NCBI RefSeq assembly: GCF_007741475.1
Contig: NZ_CP036261.1
Span: 3,287,798-3,351,797, forward strand
DNA length: 64,000 nucleotides
Source: Rosistilla ulvae
GTDB taxonomy: Bacteria > Planctomycetota > Planctomycetia > Pirellulales > Pirellulaceae
Direction: 5' to 3'
Positions 48,234 through 57,671 of this stretch are shown piece after piece (position 1 is the first letter of the stretch; every line of letters starts with the position of its first letter). Below the pieces are notes generated by a model. It made no database searches. It had not been told where the DNA came from and was given only the letters and a program-made list of their open reading frames with translations. The translations under genes and the position numbers were made by a program.

Positions 48234-48728
48234 ATGCATCGATCTGCGCATGTTCAAACGAATTGGCTGACGTTTTGTCGGAACAGGATACTTCTTCGTG
48301 CGACGGGCACGTGGGCGGTTGGGCTGTGCTTCGCGGTCGTGCTTGGCTGCGAATCGCGAACACCTTTGGTTCCTGTGGCCGGGACCGTGGCGCTCGACGG
48401 TGAACCGTTGCCAATGGGCAATATTATGGTCGCTCCCGCGTCAGGGCCTGTTGCCTACGGAACGATCGATAGCGAGGGGCGATTTAGCTTGCAGACCCGA
48501 GACGGGGTTGGTTGCGTCGTTGGCACGCACCCGATCTCGATTACGGCTAGCGAGATGGTCGACGATGGAGCCGCGATTCGTCGTTTGGTACCGGAACGCT
48601 ACAGCGATTTCGCCTCATCGGAGCTTTCGATCGAGGTCACCGATCCGACCCCGGACCTGCGGATCGAACTGACTTCCGAAGGGCTTTCGGAGCGTTTACT
48701 CAGTAATGAAGGGGATCTACAGTTCTGA
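48234..48728 (+). CDS. Carboxypeptidase-regulatory-like lipoprotein
   Basis: A 164-residue probable lipoprotein: hydrophobic WAVGLCFAVVLGCES with the modified Cys near residue 39. The mature part is a beta-sandwich of the type VAGTVALDGEPLPMGNIMVAPASGPVAYGTIDSEGRFSL, typical of small planctomycete surface lipoproteins with a carboxypeptidase-regulatory-like domain. It follows a DUF1559 gene and is probably co-transcribed with it. Confidence 0.8.
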   Translation: MHRSAHVQTNWLTFCRNRILLRATGTWAVGLCFAVVLGCESRTPLVPVAGTVALDGEPLPMGNIMVAPASGPVAYGTIDSEGRFSLQTRDGVGCVVGTHPISITASEMVDDGAAIRRLVPERYSDFASSELSIEVTDPTPDLRIELTSEGLSERLLSNEGDLQF

Positions 48729-48813
48729 TCGATGTTAAAAACGGACGGATAATCCGCAAGATCGCTATTGGCAAGAGAATCCGGCTGGAAAAGAGGGTCG
48801 GGTTAGAAAAGCA

Positions 48814-48840
48814 GGGCGGTTTAGCTATCAAACACCGCCC
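48814..48840 (+). terminator. Hairpin after the lipoprotein gene
   Basis: GGGCGGT at 48814-48820 pairs with ACCGCCC at 48834-48840 around a 13-base loop. No T tract follows, so termination is uncertain. The remaining spacer to 49028 shows no gene. Confidence 0.4.
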
Positions 48841-49028
48841 CGCCGCGACGATAGCATTCAGTAAGCACCGCGCGGTGTGACGCATAACAGCGTCTTGAAC
48901 CGCACGACGATTGGCACCTGACACCTCCTGCCCTCCAGCAGTGTCGATAAAAATCGTTGTTTGGAACAAGCCGTGGTCATGCGTGGGTGAGAAAGATTAC
49001 GTTCGCTTTTAAATTATGGAGATCGGCG

Positions 49029-49562
49029 ATGCGTCGAATGATCCTACCAACTTTCCTGGCCGTTGCATTCATCAGTGCAAGTGCTGCCAACGTTCAAGCC
49101 TTTGGTTGTTTGGACAAACTGTTCGGAAAAAACAGCTGTTGCGACAGCCCATGTGACGCTTGTGAGCCAGTTTGTGGCTTCGAGCCAGCATGCGGTTGCG
49201 AACCGGTTTGTTGCGAGCCAGTATGTGGCGTCGACCCATGCTGTGCACCTAAGAAGAAGTGCTGCCTGAGCGGTTTGTTCGGCAAGGTATTCAAGAAGAA
49301 CGACTGCTGCGAACCAGCTTGCGGCTTCGAGCCAGCTTGCGGTTGCGAACCTGTTTACAGCTGCGAACCAGCTTGCGGTTGCGAACCAGCTTGTGGCATC
49401 GACGCTTGCTGTGCACCTAAGAAGAAGTGCTGCCTGAGCGGTCTGTTCGGCAAGATCTTCAAGAAGAACAACAACTGCTGCGAACCAGCTTGCGGTTGCG
49501 AACCAGCATGTGGCTTCGAGCCAGCATGCGGTTGCGAACCAGCTTGTGGTTGCGGAATGTAA
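49029..49562 (+). CDS. Secreted cysteine-rich repeat protein
   Basis: A 177-residue secreted protein (signal peptide MRRMILPTFLAVAFISASAANVQA) in which about 37 residues, one in five, are cysteine. It has three units of about 56 residues, each with a CCAPKKKCCLSGLFGKxFKKN segment (the first unit shows only the LFGKNSCC part) followed by CEPACGCEP-type strings. The repeat is also visible in the DNA: positions 49233 and 49401 begin near-identical 168-base units. GGAG lies seven bases upstream of the ATG. Extensive disulfide bonding or metal binding is likely, and a structural wall role is possible. A strong terminator follows. Confidence 0.82.
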   Translation: MRRMILPTFLAVAFISASAANVQAFGCLDKLFGKNSCCDSPCDACEPVCGFEPACGCEPVCCEPVCGVDPCCAPKKKCCLSGLFGKVFKKNDCCEPACGFEPACGCEPVYSCEPACGCEPACGIDACCAPKKKCCLSGLFGKIFKKNNNCCEPACGCEPACGFEPACGCEPACGCGM

Positions 49563-49649
49563 TTCGGAAAACGAGTGTGCAGCGCGGCCTATGGAACTCA
49601 CACCGTTCGTGAGTTGATGGACATCGCATACACACCTCCAATCCAAAAG

Positions 49650-49683
49650 AGCCTCGGTCGCATCTTGTGACCGAGGCTTTTTC
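49650..49683 (+). terminator. Rho-independent terminator of Cys-rich gene
   Basis: Ten perfect pairs AGCCTCGGTC (49650-49659) with GACCGAGGCT (49669-49678), nine-base loop, followed by a T run. It lies about 90 bases after the stop. The rest of the spacer to frr (49919) holds no gene. Confidence 0.9.
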
Positions 49684-49919
49684 ATTGCTTCAGACGGTGA
49701 GATCGATGGCACCACACGGTTTGCCAGCGGGTGGAGCAATCGAAAAATTGAAAACAGTTGTGCAACGGCATTTTCGCCGCACTAGTTCCCGCTGCAACGG
49801 CGGGCGGGTAAGATAGAGCCTTGTTCACGCTCACACGATTCGATGGGGTCCGACGCCCCGTTGGGCGACGCCCACGATCGAGAAAACATGTATAAGTTCG
49901 CAAGGAAAGGTTACGATCG

Positions 49920-50480
49920 ATGTCTGCGGAAGAAATTCAACTTGATGCCGAAGAACGCATGGAAAAAGCGGTTGCCCACCTCAAGCACAGCTTGACGGGA
50001 ATTCGCACCGGTCGCGCCACGCCCGGTTTGGTCGATTCGATCCGTGTTGAGGTGTATGGTTCGCAGACTCCGCTCAAGCAACTCGCTTCGATCGGTACTC
50101 CCGAACCGCAACAGATCGTGATCCGCCCCTATGACCAATCGACGATCAAAGAGATCGAAAAAGCGATCGTGGCGGGCGACTTGGGATTGAATCCCCAAAA
50201 CGATGGGCACATGATCCGTCTGAACGTCCCCGCGTTGTCGACCGAAGTTCGCAAGAAGATGGTCGCCCGAATCAAGGAACTTTCCGAAGAGGCGAAGGTT
50301 TCGATCCGCAACATCCGCCGCGATGCCAACAAGGCAGCCGATACGGAAGAAAAAGAGAAGACGATGAGCGAAGACGATCGCGATCGCGTTAAGAGCGACA
50401 TTCAAGACCTGACGAAGAAGTATGAGACTCAGGTTGGTGAAGTCGCCAAGGCGCGCGAAACCGAAGTCATGGAAGGGTAA
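49920..50480 (+). CDS. frr: Ribosome recycling factor
   Basis: Releases ribosomes from mRNA after termination, with EF-G. 186 residues, the standard length. N-terminal helix with RMEKAVAHLKHSLTGIRTGRATPGLVDSIRVEVYG, then domain II TPLKQLASIGTPEPQQIVIRPYD, and the C-terminal KKYETQVGEVAKARETEVMEG. AAGGAAAGG precedes the ATG. It is followed 19 bases later by a zinc-ribbon membrane protein gene. Confidence 0.97.
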   Translation: MSAEEIQLDAEERMEKAVAHLKHSLTGIRTGRATPGLVDSIRVEVYGSQTPLKQLASIGTPEPQQIVIRPYDQSTIKEIEKAIVAGDLGLNPQNDGHMIRLNVPALSTEVRKKMVARIKELSEEAKVSIRNIRRDANKAADTEEKEKTMSEDDRDRVKSDIQDLTKKYETQVGEVAKARETEVMEG

Positions 50481-50499
50481 TCACGATTGAGAGGTCGCG

Positions 50500-52014
50500 G
50501 TGAGCGACAGCCCCCAAGTTGTAAATTGTCCGAAATGTCATGCAGCGGTGCGAGCCGGCCAGCAGATGGCCGGTTCGCGCGTTCGTTGCCCCAGCTGCAA
50601 CAGCACTTTTAAAGTGCCAGGTATCAAGTCGTCCCAAAACGATGACGACGATTGGTTCGATCTCGGCGATACCGCTGGTGACAAACTGTCCGTTGCGCCG
50701 GACTTTGGCAAGCCCCTGCCGGTTCCGCCCGCAGCAGCACCCGTCGCACCGAACGTCGATAAGAAGCCGACGGTGCCTGTGTCGGCAAAACCAGCAAATG
50801 CCGACGCGGACGATATGCTTGCCAAACTGGCTGAGTCGATTCCGGCAGCCGACAATGCGTCGGATGATCTCTTTTCATCCGCTGACGAATCCCAGGATTC
50901 CGATCCGTTTTCGCTCTCCCTGTCGGAGGCACCTCGGCGACAAAGCACGTCGATCGACGATTGGTTGGGGACCGAAGACGTCGTCCCCGACGCGATGCCC
51001 GAGGTTCCCGAGACGGAGTTTCGATTTCCGTGCCCGGTTTGTGAATCGGCTCATTACGCCAAGCCGACCCAAGTGGGAAAACGGATCAAGTGTGGTGATT
51101 GCACGTCGATGATTACCGTTCCGGAACCGCCGAAGATTGTTCCAAAATACTCTCCTTCATTGGACACCGCCGCAACGTTTGAGCTACGAGAATCGGTCCA
51201 TCGCCCCGACCAGAACAATTCTCCATTCACGAAATCTGCCGCCGACCTGCTCCGCGATGCGGAGTCGACGCAATTGGATGAAGATCTCGACAAGCTGTAT
51301 GAAAATCCAGACGTCGCCGGTTGGTTCCGCGATGTCTTTTCCGTGTTTGCCGATCCCAATAGCGTGATGCAGTTTGCGGTTCTGACCGGCATCTGCAGTG
51401 CGGCGATGATTCTTTGGTCGTTTGCCGAGGGGGTCAGCCCGGCGCTCGCTGTGTTGGTTGGGTTCGGCGGTCTGGCGATTTGTGGCGTCCTGCTGGGAAC
51501 GCGATACTTGACGATCATGCGAAGTGCCACCGCGGACGAATCGGGGCAATCGCATTGGCCCTATGCCGACGCCGGTGGCCCACTGAAGCTTGGCGGATTA
51601 GTGTTGGTTGCGGCTCTTGTTGCTTCGGTGCCGGGGCAATTGATCGGGGCGATGCTAGGCGAACCGATGACCCTGTTATGGGGAGTCTTCGTGATGTTGA
51701 GCGTTTGGGGGCTGATGCCGATCGTGTTGCTTTCGATGCTCGAAAACGGGACGATGTTTGGCGTCTATTCGCAAAACGTGATCAAATCGTTTGAGGGCTG
51801 CATGGAGCCGTGGGGCGGGATGTATTTCTCATCCGGCCTGTTTTTCTTCGCCTACTTTATGTTGCTCGCCGCTCCGCCTTACGACGGGATCATCAAATCG
51901 ATCATCACCGCTTTTGGGCTCGTTGGCCTCGCCTTCATCCAATCGCGGATGTTGGGAAAGGTCGTCCAGGCGATCGCCGAAACCAATGAAAAGTCAAAGC
52001 CGAAGTCGCGTTGA
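50500..52014 (+). CDS. Zinc-ribbon multi-pass membrane protein
   Basis: A 504-residue protein with a GTG start (GAGAGG upstream). The N-terminus has a zinc ribbon, CPKCHAAVRAG with Cys10/13 and CPSC at 30/33; a second CPVC...CGDC ribbon is near 179-202. An acidic, Pro/Ala-rich disordered stretch lies between. The C-terminal 220 residues have about six membrane segments. It follows frr at a 19-base distance, so the two may be co-transcribed. I do not know the family's function. Confidence 0.75.
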   Translation: MSDSPQVVNCPKCHAAVRAGQQMAGSRVRCPSCNSTFKVPGIKSSQNDDDDWFDLGDTAGDKLSVAPDFGKPLPVPPAAAPVAPNVDKKPTVPVSAKPANADADDMLAKLAESIPAADNASDDLFSSADESQDSDPFSLSLSEAPRRQSTSIDDWLGTEDVVPDAMPEVPETEFRFPCPVCESAHYAKPTQVGKRIKCGDCTSMITVPEPPKIVPKYSPSLDTAATFELRESVHRPDQNNSPFTKSAADLLRDAESTQLDEDLDKLYENPDVAGWFRDVFSVFADPNSVMQFAVLTGICSAAMILWSFAEGVSPALAVLVGFGGLAICGVLLGTRYLTIMRSATADESGQSHWPYADAGGPLKLGGLVLVAALVASVPGQLIGAMLGEPMTLLWGVFVMLSVWGLMPIVLLSMLENGTMFGVYSQNVIKSFEGCMEPWGGMYFSSGLFFFAYFMLLAAPPYDGIIKSIITAFGLVGLAFIQSRMLGKVVQAIAETNEKSKPKSR

Positions 52015-52131
52015 TCGAGTGCAACGACCACGCCGGATATTGATTTTGCCCGATCACACACTCGTGTTTTAAGGCAGGATTCCCGCTGACGTGACGCTTG
52101 TTGGTCGCGTTGTCGATTGGTTTTGCGTGAC

Positions 52132-54525
52132 TTAATCCTTGCCAAGCATTACGTCGCGGAGCCATTGATAGGCTTCTTCACGCACGGCCTTTGGGAATTC
52201 GTGCCCATTGTCCGGATAGACGAACCGCACATCACCCGGCTTTTCATTCCGGCGATACAGTTCCACGACCGGTTTCAAACTCGCCTCACACTTACGCACG
52301 CCAGCGACATCAAAAGTCTCGTCTCTCAACGGGGCCGAAACAAACAAGGGGCGTGGCACAATGGTGGCCAACAGCTCCGGGAAATCGAACGGCAGCGCAG
52401 AACCACTTTGGAAACCAGCGATGGCTGGCATATAACGGTCGACTGTCCAACCACTTAAGTCGCCGCGGCGGTAGTCTGCCAGAGCGGTGAAGCCGCAACT
52501 GGTGACGACTGCCCGCACACGGCCATCGAGCGCCGCGGTGAACAATCCGCTGCGTCCCCCATGTGAATGCCCGATAACGCCAATTCGATCGCGTTCCACG
52601 CAGGGCAAGCTTTCGAGCAAATCGAGTACCCGGACGTTGTCCCACACCGCTTTGATCGTTCCGCTTGGGTACGCTTCACGATTCGCTGCGAAATCAAATT
52701 CGTATTCCCCGAAATTTGGATAATCTGGTGCAAGGCACACGAACCCACGCTCGGCCAATTCATGCGCATAGAACCGACTTGGCTCTCCACCCAGCCCACA
52801 AATCTCTGCCTTGCCAAGTTCCGCGTCGGAGGGATGCAGGCACAGCATCGCTGGCATCCGCTGCTGGATGTGCATCGGGACAAGAAGATACGCCGGAACG
52901 CGACTGACATTGTCGCTAGCGAAAGACAGCTTGATCCTCCAGTATTTATCCGTGGGTTCGACGCTGGAGATTTGGACATCCAAATCCCGGCGTCGGTGTG
53001 GGCCGGGCAACGCGCCGGCGATCGATTCAAACGCGGCAAGGATCTGCTGACGGCGAGGTCCAAACGCGACAGGCGTTTCCGCCCGCTGCGCTTCTCCACC
53101 GCCGGCATCGATCCGCAACAAATCGAACGCCGCTTCCGGAGCCCGCCTCGCGGGGTTGAGTGGTAGTGCGCTCGCATCCCGATGCTGGCTTTTGCGACCG
53201 GGCGAATCGCCCTTTTGAACCTCGTTGTCTTGCGTCGGGGCGGCGGGATTTCCCTGCTCTCCCTTCGTGTTCTCCAACCAATGCAGGCCACTGCGACTAG
53301 GGGCCAGGATGTCGACGTCCCCATCTCCATCGATATCCTCGCAGACAGTGTCCAAGTCAATGGCAACGGTTCCCCCGATGCTCGCGAGATGTTTTTGCCA
53401 AGTTCGCGTGCCGGAATCAAAGCCGTACCAGGCGATTTGCAATGGATCACTCTCGCCTGGATCTTTCCCATCGTGACCTAGGAACCGCTTACCAGCGACC
53501 AAGTCGTCGTTTCCATCGCCGTCCATGTCCGCCAGTACCAGGGTGTGGGCACAGGACCAACGCGTATCAATCGCATGCGTTATCCACTTGCGGCTGCTGA
53601 TCAGCGGTTCCACCTCATCGAGATCACCCCCCGGCGTCGCCTGCAACGAAGATTCTGATTCTCCAACTTGTTCGGTCCAGTAGATCCCGTAGTTGTGGCC
53701 TCGCGACCAGATCAGATCCGCGTCACCATCGGAATCCACGTCATGCACGAGGATGGGTAAACCGCAGTCGTTGGCGAGGTTGAATTCGGGCTGCCAACGC
53801 CATCGCCCGGTGAGTGGATCGGGTGGAGCCAGGGCCCAGCCGCTGGGGCCAACCACGTCGACTCGCCCGTCTCCATTCACATCGCCCGCTCCCACGCCGT
53901 GCCCGATTAGCTCGGCGGGCAAATCATATCGCTGCCAACTCACCACTTCGCGAGCGTCTGCGGCTGCCTTCGATGCGGCTTTCGGGACCGGCTGTAGACG
54001 ATACCAAGCGGCAAAGGTCGTTCCGCTGGGCAGGATATCCAAATGCCCATCGCCGTCGATATCCACTAGCCGCCCTGTCTCGCTGCTGCCTGGTCGATCG
54101 ATCTCTATTTGTTGCCAACGCAAATCGAGGTTTGCCCGCATGGCAGCCGGCCCAGGATTGCGGCACCAGTACAAGCTCTTGCTACGATAATTAACGCTGA
54201 TGATATCCAAATCGTCGTCGCCATCGACGTCCATGGCCAAGTTGGAATAATCATCAAAGCGTCCGCGAATCATCGTTACGTCGCGCAGCGTGTGCCTGTC
54301 CCAATCGGGAGCTTGATACCAAAACGCCCCAGAGACCACATCCGGCCGACCGTCGCCGTCGATATCAATCACCGTCGCCGCGCTAAACTCGCTGTCAGAA
54401 CTGAGCGTATGGACGCGAAAGGGAGTGTCTGTCAAAGCGTGACGCGCGGGAAGCGAAAACGATGCTGCCATCAACACGAGCGCTAGCCCGCTCCACCCGC
54501 CGCAATGCGTTTGAAAACTCTTCAT
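52132..54525 (-). CDS. Exported FG-GAP/VCBS propeller fused to alpha/beta hydrolase
   Basis: A 797-residue protein with a hydrophobic N-terminal signal (LALVLMAASFSLPA). Residues 50-415 contain seven Asp-rich FG-GAP calcium loops (DIDGDGRPD, DVDGDDDLD, DIDGDGHLD, DVNGDGRVD, DVDSDGDAD, DMDGDGNDD, DIDGDGDVD), fitting a seven-bladed propeller. After a linker (430-500) comes an alpha/beta hydrolase with nucleophile Ser654 in GHSHGG, probable acid Asp735 or 739 and His775 in NGHEFP, resembling acetyl-xylan-esterase/dienelactone-hydrolase types. The fusion would present an esterase on a propeller. Substrate unknown. Confidence 0.82.
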   Translation of the reverse strand: MKSFQTHCGGWSGLALVLMAASFSLPARHALTDTPFRVHTLSSDSEFSAATVIDIDGDGRPDVVSGAFWYQAPDWDRHTLRDVTMIRGRFDDYSNLAMDVDGDDDLDIISVNYRSKSLYWCRNPGPAAMRANLDLRWQQIEIDRPGSSETGRLVDIDGDGHLDILPSGTTFAAWYRLQPVPKAASKAAADAREVVSWQRYDLPAELIGHGVGAGDVNGDGRVDVVGPSGWALAPPDPLTGRWRWQPEFNLANDCGLPILVHDVDSDGDADLIWSRGHNYGIYWTEQVGESESSLQATPGGDLDEVEPLISSRKWITHAIDTRWSCAHTLVLADMDGDGNDDLVAGKRFLGHDGKDPGESDPLQIAWYGFDSGTRTWQKHLASIGGTVAIDLDTVCEDIDGDGDVDILAPSRSGLHWLENTKGEQGNPAAPTQDNEVQKGDSPGRKSQHRDASALPLNPARRAPEAAFDLLRIDAGGGEAQRAETPVAFGPRRQQILAAFESIAGALPGPHRRRDLDVQISSVEPTDKYWRIKLSFASDNVSRVPAYLLVPMHIQQRMPAMLCLHPSDAELGKAEICGLGGEPSRFYAHELAERGFVCLAPDYPNFGEYEFDFAANREAYPSGTIKAVWDNVRVLDLLESLPCVERDRIGVIGHSHGGRSGLFTAALDGRVRAVVTSCGFTALADYRRGDLSGWTVDRYMPAIAGFQSGSALPFDFPELLATIVPRPLFVSAPLRDETFDVAGVRKCEASLKPVVELYRRNEKPGDVRFVYPDNGHEFPKAVREEAYQWLRDVMLGKD

Positions 54526-54893
54526 GATCCAACCTTCGCTTAGGAACGCTCTACAGAAATTGCGGCCGCTATTCTATCCGATTTTTGGAGGCACTCGTGC
54601 AGATGAGCGTCTGCGCGTGGAATCGCTCTCGTTTGCCGCAGATCGCCGGGCACCATTCCCTTGGGGCGATAAACCCGTTCCTGAGCTGCGAATCGTGTCG
54701 AACCCGTCAAAGCTCATTGTTTCGATCGTTTCCGTACGAGCTTCGTTTCCACGTTTGGCGAATCGCCGCCGCTTTGGGCCGTCGGCGCGATCGGCGAAGG
54801 GTTGGTTTCGCCAAGTGACCGCGCGCTCACACGCAAGCGATTCCGAGCCGCTACGTTTTCCAGCTTCTAAAAAGACCGAACAAGCCGATCTAC
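54526..54893. other. Intergenic spacer, minus-strand genes
   Basis: About 368 bases between two minus-strand genes. No gene-like frame with family resemblance and no strong inverted repeat were seen. Confidence 0.45.
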
Positions 54894-56165
54894 CTATTGT
54901 TTACCAACGTCAAAGCTCATCAGTTTGTCTTGCTCTCGCAAGTACAACCGGCCACCACTGATCACGGGATGCGCCCAGCTCTTGCCCTGTTGGAACTCGG
55001 GTTTGAACGACGAAACGACATCCATTTTTTTAGGATTCGCACGCACCAAGATCACCGTCCCGTCATCGCGTCGCATCACCAGGTGTCCGTCGGCGTAGAC
55101 AAGGCTCGTTTCTCCTTTGCCTTCGCCACGTTCCGGTCCCCATGCGTTTTCGCCCGTCTTCATGTTGACGCAGATTGGCAAGCCGTTGCCATTCCCAGTG
55201 CCGCAATAAATGTAGCCATCGACCAGAATCATCCCGCCATGTTTGTTCTGCAGTTCATTGGCTTCCAACCAATAAACTTCCTCGGCCTTAGCGCCGCCAG
55301 ATCCATCGGCGGTCAGTTTCAAAAGGGCCGAACCGGTCCCATAACCTGTGCTGGTGAAAACGTAATCGCCATCGACCAACGGGGTCGGAATGTTGGCGGT
55401 GGTGTTTCCGACACGCGCGTATCGCCACATTTGTTTTCCGTCGCTGGCTCGGATTCCGACCAAACCGCGACCGACCAATTGAACGTATTGTTTCAGTCCG
55501 CCACCTTGGCTGATCATGATCGACGAGTATCCGGCCCCATTTTTCAAGGAATCGTCGTCGCCAGCCTCCAGCTGGGAAGCCCAGATTTCGTCACCACTGT
55601 TTTTGTTCAACGCCACGACGAGACCCTGTGGTCCGCCGGGAGTGCAGAGGACGCGGTCGCCGTCGATCAATGGCGATTCGCTGAACCCCCAGCCGCTCAT
55701 CATCTTCCCTTTCCAGTCGCTGAATTCGCGTTGCCAGCGGATCGACCCATCGCCACGGTTCAGGCAGACGATCGCGCCGTCGCTGCTGACGATGTATAAG
55801 CGGTCTCCGTCGACCGACGGTGTCGATCGGCTCCCCTCATAACCATGCTTGGGCTGCGTTTTGGTAACGCTTTGTTTCCACAGCCGCTTGCCGCTGGCGG
55901 CGTCGATCGCAACAACCGCTTGTCCGTCTTCGAAATTACCGGTGGAATAGATCGTTCCGTCGACAACCGAAACGCTGGCATAGCCTTCTCCCAGTCCTTC
56001 AGCCGTCCAAACCGCTGGCGGCCCGTCGGAACCCCAGTTCCCAAACAGGCCGGTTTCGGAACTCTTGCCGTCGCGTGCTTGCCCGCGCCACTGCGGCCAA
56101 TCCTCGGCAACAACACTGCTTGCGACCACAAACACGGTAACAATTGACCAGACGATTTTTTTCAT
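54894..56165 (-). CDS. Exported PQQ-like beta-propeller protein
   Basis: A 423-residue secreted protein (signal MKKIVWSIVTVFVVASSVVA). Repeated blades carry the quinoprotein-like motif: DWPQWRGQARDG, VVAIDAASGKRLWKQ, IVCLNRGDGSIRWQREF, LVVALNKNSGDEIWASQL, LVGIRASDGKQMWRYARVG. This is the PQQ-like/BamB-type propeller that planctomycetes encode in many copies. It may not bind PQQ; a structural or sugar-related role is as likely. Monocistronic. Confidence 0.88.
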   Translation of the reverse strand: MKKIVWSIVTVFVVASSVVAEDWPQWRGQARDGKSSETGLFGNWGSDGPPAVWTAEGLGEGYASVSVVDGTIYSTGNFEDGQAVVAIDAASGKRLWKQSVTKTQPKHGYEGSRSTPSVDGDRLYIVSSDGAIVCLNRGDGSIRWQREFSDWKGKMMSGWGFSESPLIDGDRVLCTPGGPQGLVVALNKNSGDEIWASQLEAGDDDSLKNGAGYSSIMISQGGGLKQYVQLVGRGLVGIRASDGKQMWRYARVGNTTANIPTPLVDGDYVFTSTGYGTGSALLKLTADGSGGAKAEEVYWLEANELQNKHGGMILVDGYIYCGTGNGNGLPICVNMKTGENAWGPERGEGKGETSLVYADGHLVMRRDDGTVILVRANPKKMDVVSSFKPEFQQGKSWAHPVISGGRLYLREQDKLMSFDVGKQ

Positions 56166-56566
56166 CGATGAACGATCCTAGGTTGGGAAGTTTGATCAGG
56201 CATGTTGCCGCGTGCGGCAATGGAAAAGCGAGTATAACGTACCGCAATGGCTTGTTGCTGCCTGAGTTGCCCGATCGGAAGATTCTTGGCGTGCTAGCTG
56301 GCACGCGACCTCCAACGCCATTAGCGATTGCCAACACCGCCCTATCGAACGCTACGGGGCAAGAATTCCTCGAAAATCGGCGTGCCCCGCGGCTTGTAAC
56401 GTGCATCGCGAGGCCCGCTCGTTTATGTTGTTCAGGATGCCCCAGCAAGCCCCACGGGGCCGCGGGCGTGGTGTTTTGTCCACGCCGCGGCGAGGAAGCA
56501 TCGAAGCCGGATGCCACCCTTGGTAGGGAACCACCGTCGCACGCCTAGCCCGAGGAACCGTCTATC
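56166..56566. other. Intergenic region between divergent genes
   Basis: About 400 bases. The moxR leader should lie here. I found no hairpin or family-like frame. Confidence 0.45.
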
Positions 56567-57577
56567 GTGTCGGAAACCTTTTCAGATCCAGAACGCGCCG
56601 AACAACTTGTCGAAGCCTGTCAAAAGATCCGCGACCAGGTCGGCCGAGTCGTCGTCGGACAGGACACCGTGGTCGAACAAATTTTGATCGCGATCCTTGC
56701 CCGTGGTCACTGTTTGTTGGAAGGGGTGCCGGGCCTCGCCAAGACCTTGATGGTCCGTTCGTTGGCCGACGCGATGCACCTGGCGTTTCATCGCATCCAG
56801 TTCACACCCGACCTGATGCCCGCCGATATCACCGGCACCGACATCATCCAAGAATCGGATGCCGGCCATCGCGAACTGGTCTTCGACAAAGGGCCGATCT
56901 TCACGCAGATGTTGTTGGCCGATGAGATCAACCGCACGCCACCGAAGACCCAAGCCGCGTTGCTCGAAGCGATGCAGGAGCACGAAGTCACCGTCGGCGG
57001 GACGACCTACAAGCTGCAAGAACCGTTCTTCGTTCTGGCGACGCAAAACCCGATCGAACAAGAGGGAACCTATCCGCTGCCCGAAGCGCAGCGCGACCGC
57101 TTCCTGTTCTTAGTTAACGTCGAATACCCGACTCGCGATCAAGAAGCGATGATCATCGATCGGACCACGGGCAAATTCGACAGCAAGGTCGAACCGGTCG
57201 TCACCGGCGACGAGATCATCGCCTTCCAGCAAACCGTGCGGATGGTGCCGTTGCCCGAACACGTCCGCAACTTTGTTCTGGATATCGTCCGCAGCGTGCG
57301 GCCGCGCGAAGAGAGCTGTCTGCCGTGGGTTCGCCAATTGGTCGAATGGGGCCCCGGTCCGAGAGCGTGTCAGCAATTGGTGCTCGCTTCCAAGGCGCGG
57401 GCCTTGCTGCGCGGACGCCATCACGTCACGCTCGACGATATCGAAGCGCTCGCACTGCCGGTGCTGCGGCATCGGATCGTGCCCACGTTCAACGCCGAAG
57501 CCGAAGGGATCAACGTTGCCGATATCGTCAAACGGTTGCTTGCCGATGTTCCCCGCCCCAAAGCTCAGCTGCTGTAA
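56567..57577 (+). CDS. MoxR-type AAA ATPase
   Basis: A 336-residue AAA+ ATPase of the MoxR group. Walker A GVPGLAKT (53-60), Walker [10 protein letters not shown] (115-123), sensor-1 [24 protein letters not shown] with the arginine finger, and the C-terminal lid. It begins with GTG at 56567. MoxR proteins act as chaperones that load metal ions or assemble von Willebrand proteins; here it starts a row of such genes (DUF58, vWA, vWA-GATase-like), so a coupled role is likely. The DUF58 frame follows within about 20 bases. Confidence 0.95.
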   Translation: MSETFSDPERAEQLVEACQKIRDQVGRVVVGQDTVVEQILIAILARGHCLLEGVPGLAKTLMVRSLADAMHLAFHRIQFTPDLMPADITGTDIIQESDAGHRELVFDKGPIFTQMLLADEINRTPPKTQAALLEAMQEHEVTVGGTTYKLQEPFFVLATQNPIEQEGTYPLPEAQRDRFLFLVNVEYPTRDQEAMIIDRTTGKFDSKVEPVVTGDEIIAFQQTVRMVPLPEHVRNFVLDIVRSVRPREESCLPWVRQLVEWGPGPRACQQLVLASKARALLRGRHHVTLDDIEALALPVLRHRIVPTFNAEAEGINVADIVKRLLADVPRPKAQLL

Positions 57578-57671
57578 TTAGGATCCTGCTGCCATCACCA
57601 AGCTCACCGATTTCCTGACGCCGCAAGATCTTGCGAAGACGACCAACCTGCAGCTGCTGGCGCGACAGGTC

